From positions 5,146,001 to 5,210,000 of the forward strand of contig NZ_JAZHSD010000001.1 in the NCBI RefSeq assembly GCF_036924745.1: a stretch of DNA of 64,000 nt. The letters run 5' to 3'. Position numbers and translations under genes: made by a program. A model generated the notes under the pieces. The model was not told where the DNA came from. It did no database searches and saw only the letters and a program-made list of their open reading frames with translations. This document shows positions 61,555 to 64,000 of this stretch, in pieces. Position 1 is the first letter of the stretch. Every line of letters begins with the position of its first letter. The stretch comes from Bradyrhizobium sp. AZCC 1693. GTDB lineage: Bacteria > Pseudomonadota > Alphaproteobacteria > Rhizobiales > Xanthobacteraceae.

Positions 61555-62961
61555 ATGCATCAGATCGTCTCAGCCCCCGTCGAGACCTCGCGCCGCTGGT
61601 GGGTGCTCGCGACCGTCGTCGCGGCGCAATTCATGTTCGGGGTCGATGCCTTCATCGTCAACGTCGCGATCCCGACGATCGCGGCAGAACTGCACGCGAG
61701 CGCGGCGCAGATCGAGGCTGTGATCGCGATCTACCTGATCGCCTATGCCACGCTGGTGGTCACCGGCGGGCGGCTCGGCGATATCTACGGCGCGCGAAAC
61801 GTGTTCATATCAGGCGTCGCGGGCTTCACCGTCACATCGCTGTGGTGCGCCCTGGCGCAATCCGGCCCTGAACTGATCGCCGCGCGGCTGGCGCAGGGCG
61901 CGACCGCGGCGCTGATGGTGCCGCAGGTGCTTGCCACCATTCACCTGTTGTTCGCAGATAGCTCGCGCGCCCGCGCCTTCGGCATTTACGGCATCGTGCT
62001 CGGGCTTGCCGGCGCGGCCGGCTTCGTGCTCGGCGGCATCCTGGTCACGCTTGATCTGGCGGGGCTCGGCTGGCGCGCGGTGTTTTTCGTCAACGTGCCG
62101 TTCGGCGCGCTCATCATGGTGGCGGCCTTCAGGATCATGCCGGCGTTTCAGCGCCGCCCCGGGACACGGCTGGATATTCCCGGCGCCATCGTGCTGTTTC
62201 TCGGCCTGCTATGTCTGATCGGCCCGCTGCTGTTTGGCCACGACGTGCACTGGTCGCCCATGGTCTGGCTGGTGATGGCGGCGGGCGCGGTCATCATCGC
62301 CGCCTTCCTGCGGCTGGAGCGCGCGGTCGCCCGCCGCGGCGGCATGCCGCTGATCGATCTCGCGCTGCTGACGGACAAGGCGTTCATGCGCGGGCTTGCC
62401 GCCGTGTTCTTTTTCTTCTTCGCCAATCTGTCGTTCTACCTGGTCATGACGATCTACATGCAGAAGGGGCTGCATATTCCGCCGCTGCAGGCTGGCCTCG
62501 TCTTCCTGCCCCTGGCGCTGAGCTTCGTAATCGCTTCGCGCCGTAGTGGAGCGCGTACGAAATATCGCGGCACGCTGGTGCTGATCGAGGGCTGCGCGGT
62601 GCAGATTGTCGGCCTTGCTGCATTGGTGATGGCGATCGAATGGATCGATACGCCGTCCGCAATGGCCCTTGCCCTGGTGCTGACGATCTTCGGCTACGGC
62701 CAGGGGCTCGTCATGGCGCCATTGTCGAGCGCGGTGCTCTCGACCGTGAAGCCTGTGAGCGCCGGTGCAGCTTCCGGCATCTACGGCACGACGGCGCAGA
62801 TTGCGAATGCCGCAGGCGTCGCGGCGATCGGCGCGGTATTCTTCGCGATCGAATCGAATCAGTCGAGCCGGCTGGCGCTACTCGTCGCCTGCGCGCTGTT
62901 TGCGCCGTCGATTATCGCCTGCGCCGCATTCCTGACATGGATGCGTCAGGTCACAGGATGA
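61555..62961 (+). CDS. DHA2-type (EmrB/QacA-like) drug efflux MFS transporter
   Basis: 468 residues, about 14 membrane helices. Motifs: QFMFGVDAFIVNVAIPTIAAELHASAAQIEAVIAIYLIAYATLVVTGGRLGDIYGARNVF (helix 1, D motif, motif A) and the proton-relay region GIVLGLAGAAGFVLGGILVTLDLAGLGWRAVFFVNVPFG (motif C-like). Exports hydrophobic drugs or metabolites against protons. No EmrA-type partner beside it. ATG at 61555 with gaggtcc, modest site. Alternative starts downstream would lose helix 1. Confidence 0.92.
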   Translation: MHQIVSAPVETSRRWWVLATVVAAQFMFGVDAFIVNVAIPTIAAELHASAAQIEAVIAIYLIAYATLVVTGGRLGDIYGARNVFISGVAGFTVTSLWCALAQSGPELIAARLAQGATAALMVPQVLATIHLLFADSSRARAFGIYGIVLGLAGAAGFVLGGILVTLDLAGLGWRAVFFVNVPFGALIMVAAFRIMPAFQRRPGTRLDIPGAIVLFLGLLCLIGPLLFGHDVHWSPMVWLVMAAGAVIIAAFLRLERAVARRGGMPLIDLALLTDKAFMRGLAAVFFFFFANLSFYLVMTIYMQKGLHIPPLQAGLVFLPLALSFVIASRRSGARTKYRGTLVLIEGCAVQIVGLAALVMAIEWIDTPSAMALALVLTIFGYGQGLVMAPLSSAVLSTVKPVSAGAASGIYGTTAQIANAAGVAAIGAVFFAIESNQSSRLALLVACALFAPSIIACAAFLTWMRQVTG

Positions 62962-63099
62962 CAAATTAACGTCATCTGCCAAAATTTGATTGTGGGGAAT
63001 GACAGTGCACGGCCTTTTTATTTCGCAGTGCGGCAACTATCTGTTTCAAGTAACGTCATTAAGAACAATCACCCAGACACAATCGCCCCAGGAGCCATC

Positions 63100-64000
63100 T
63101 TGTCGCTCGCGAAGAACGTCGAATTCTTGCGCCATTTCCCGAAGCTGAACGGGTTCAATGGCTTGGGAATCTATGGCCGAACCGCTTCACCAGCGGGCAG
63201 TCCGCTCGTTGAAATCTCAGGATTTGGCACCAATCCCGGCGCGCTAAAAATGTTTGCCTATGTGCCGGAGCAATCGCCGCGCGCGGCCGCGCTGGTCGTC
63301 GTCCTGCACGGCTGCGGCCAGACTGCGGCTGCTTACGACTTCGGCACCGGCTGGTCGACGCTCGCCAAGCGCTATGGCTTTGCATTACTGATGCCCGAAC
63401 AGCAGGCCGCGAACAACGCCAACACCTGTTTCAACTGGTTCAATCCGGGCGACATCGCGCGCGGCCGCGGCGAGGCCGCGTCGATCCGGCAGATGGTCGC
63501 GCGGATGGTTGCCGATCACAAAATCGATCCGCGCCGCATCTACGTGACCGGGCTTTCCGCCGGCGGCGCGATGACGTCGGTGATGCTGGCGGTCTATCCG
63601 GAAGTATTCGCAGGCGGCGCCATCATCGCCGGTCTGCCCTATGGCATTGCCAGCAATGTCCGGGAAGCGCTGGGCGGCATGATGCAGTCGACATCGCGCC
63701 CCGCCGGCAAGTTGGGCGATCTCGTCCGCAAGGCCTCCAAGCACAAGGGCCCCTGGCCGAAAGTGTCGGTGTGGCACGGCAGCGCCGACCGCACGGTGAA
63801 CCCGGGCAACGCCAACGAGATCGTCAAGCAATGGCTCGACGTTCACGGTCTGCCGGGCGAGCCGATGTCGATGGGGGATGTCGATGGTCATCCGCGCGAG
63901 GTCTGGTGGAACGCCGACGGCGAGACCGTCGTCGAGTCCTACACCATCACCGACATGGCCCATGGCACGCCGCTGGGCTTGGCCGGCAATGACGAGCGCT
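63100..64000 (+). CDS. PHB-depolymerase-family esterase (partial, runs off the window)
   Basis: Begins at TTG 63100, since the frame lacks an early ATG; caggag (63089-63094) is correctly spaced. 300 codons are visible and no stop is met. Esterase of the poly(3-hydroxybutyrate) depolymerase/feruloyl-esterase type: ALKMFAYVPEQ, oxyanion VVVLHGCGQTA, nucleophile S153 in GLSAGGAM, Asp D230 in WHGSADRTV, His H288 in DMAHGTP. No signal peptide is evident, so it might act on intracellular polymer or oligomers, or be a carbohydrate esterase. C-terminus beyond the edge is unknown. Confidence 0.9.
   Translation, partial: MSLAKNVEFLRHFPKLNGFNGLGIYGRTASPAGSPLVEISGFGTNPGALKMFAYVPEQSPRAAALVVVLHGCGQTAAAYDFGTGWSTLAKRYGFALLMPEQQAANNANTCFNWFNPGDIARGRGEAASIRQMVARMVADHKIDPRRIYVTGLSAGGAMTSVMLAVYPEVFAGGAIIAGLPYGIASNVREALGGMMQSTSRPAGKLGDLVRKASKHKGPWPKVSVWHGSADRTVNPGNANEIVKQWLDVHGLPGEPMSMGDVDGHPREVWWNADGETVVESYTITDMAHGTPLGLAGNDER

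Overview
The window looks like chromosomal DNA of an alphaproteobacterium of the Bradyrhizobium / Nitrobacteraceae type. Grounds: high GC, dnaA next to rpsT, a DUF3551 secreted protein, Bug-type solute receptors, AapJQM-like amino-acid transport, an HWE histidine kinase, and many short palindromic repeats of the kind scattered through Bradyrhizobium genomes. This is recognition by eye; no database search was run.

Layout. 0-4.7 kb is housekeeping: dnaA, a 1.3 kb non-coding tract with a perfect DnaA box, rpsT, a small membrane protein and msrA. 4.9-12.3 kb holds a polysaccharide-export lipoprotein, a Bug receptor, two alpha/beta hydrolases and an IorAB-type molybdenum hydroxylase pair. 12.5-15.2 kb is less GC-rich and contains a drug-efflux MFS protein and an O-methyltransferase-like gene directly behind a TPP riboswitch, the most unexpected arrangement seen. 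15.4-24.5 kb has an HD-GYP protein, a YtcJ amidohydrolase, an acyl-CoA ligase, a VOC protein, a second Bug receptor and an ArsR/SRPBCC/DUF899/DUF1428 group. 24.6-30.3 kb is a divergent amino-acid uptake locus (two permeases against RpiR regulator, class III aminotransferase and receptor) around a perfect 12-bp inverted repeat; no ATPase gene is nearby.

30.4-36.8 kb carries a racemase-like protein, a serine hydrolase, a frameshifted chemoreceptor and a degenerate RelE/Phd toxin-antitoxin pair. 35.3-37.4 kb is a divergent pair (beta-barrel-like protein and PCu(A)C-like protein) with three repeats phased at exactly 22 bp. 37.5-45.8 kb is an accessory stretch: small proteins, AraC regulator, MHS transporter, FAD monooxygenase, relics of a second toxin-antitoxin copy, an intact HigBA module between 63-bp direct repeats, a hydrolase, and tRNA-Arg(CCG). 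46-48 kb has a universal stress protein, YccF and a flavin monooxygenase. 48.4-56.5 kb is a signalling block: cyclic-nucleotide-binding patatin lipase, two GGDEF-EAL proteins and an HWE kinase. 56.7-64 kb has an SDR, a cupin, a P450, a second flavin monooxygenase, an EmrB-type exporter and a PHB-depolymerase-family esterase cut by the window end.

At least six families of palindromic intergenic repeats recur. Matched base changes in the stems of two copies of one family suggest that folding is conserved.
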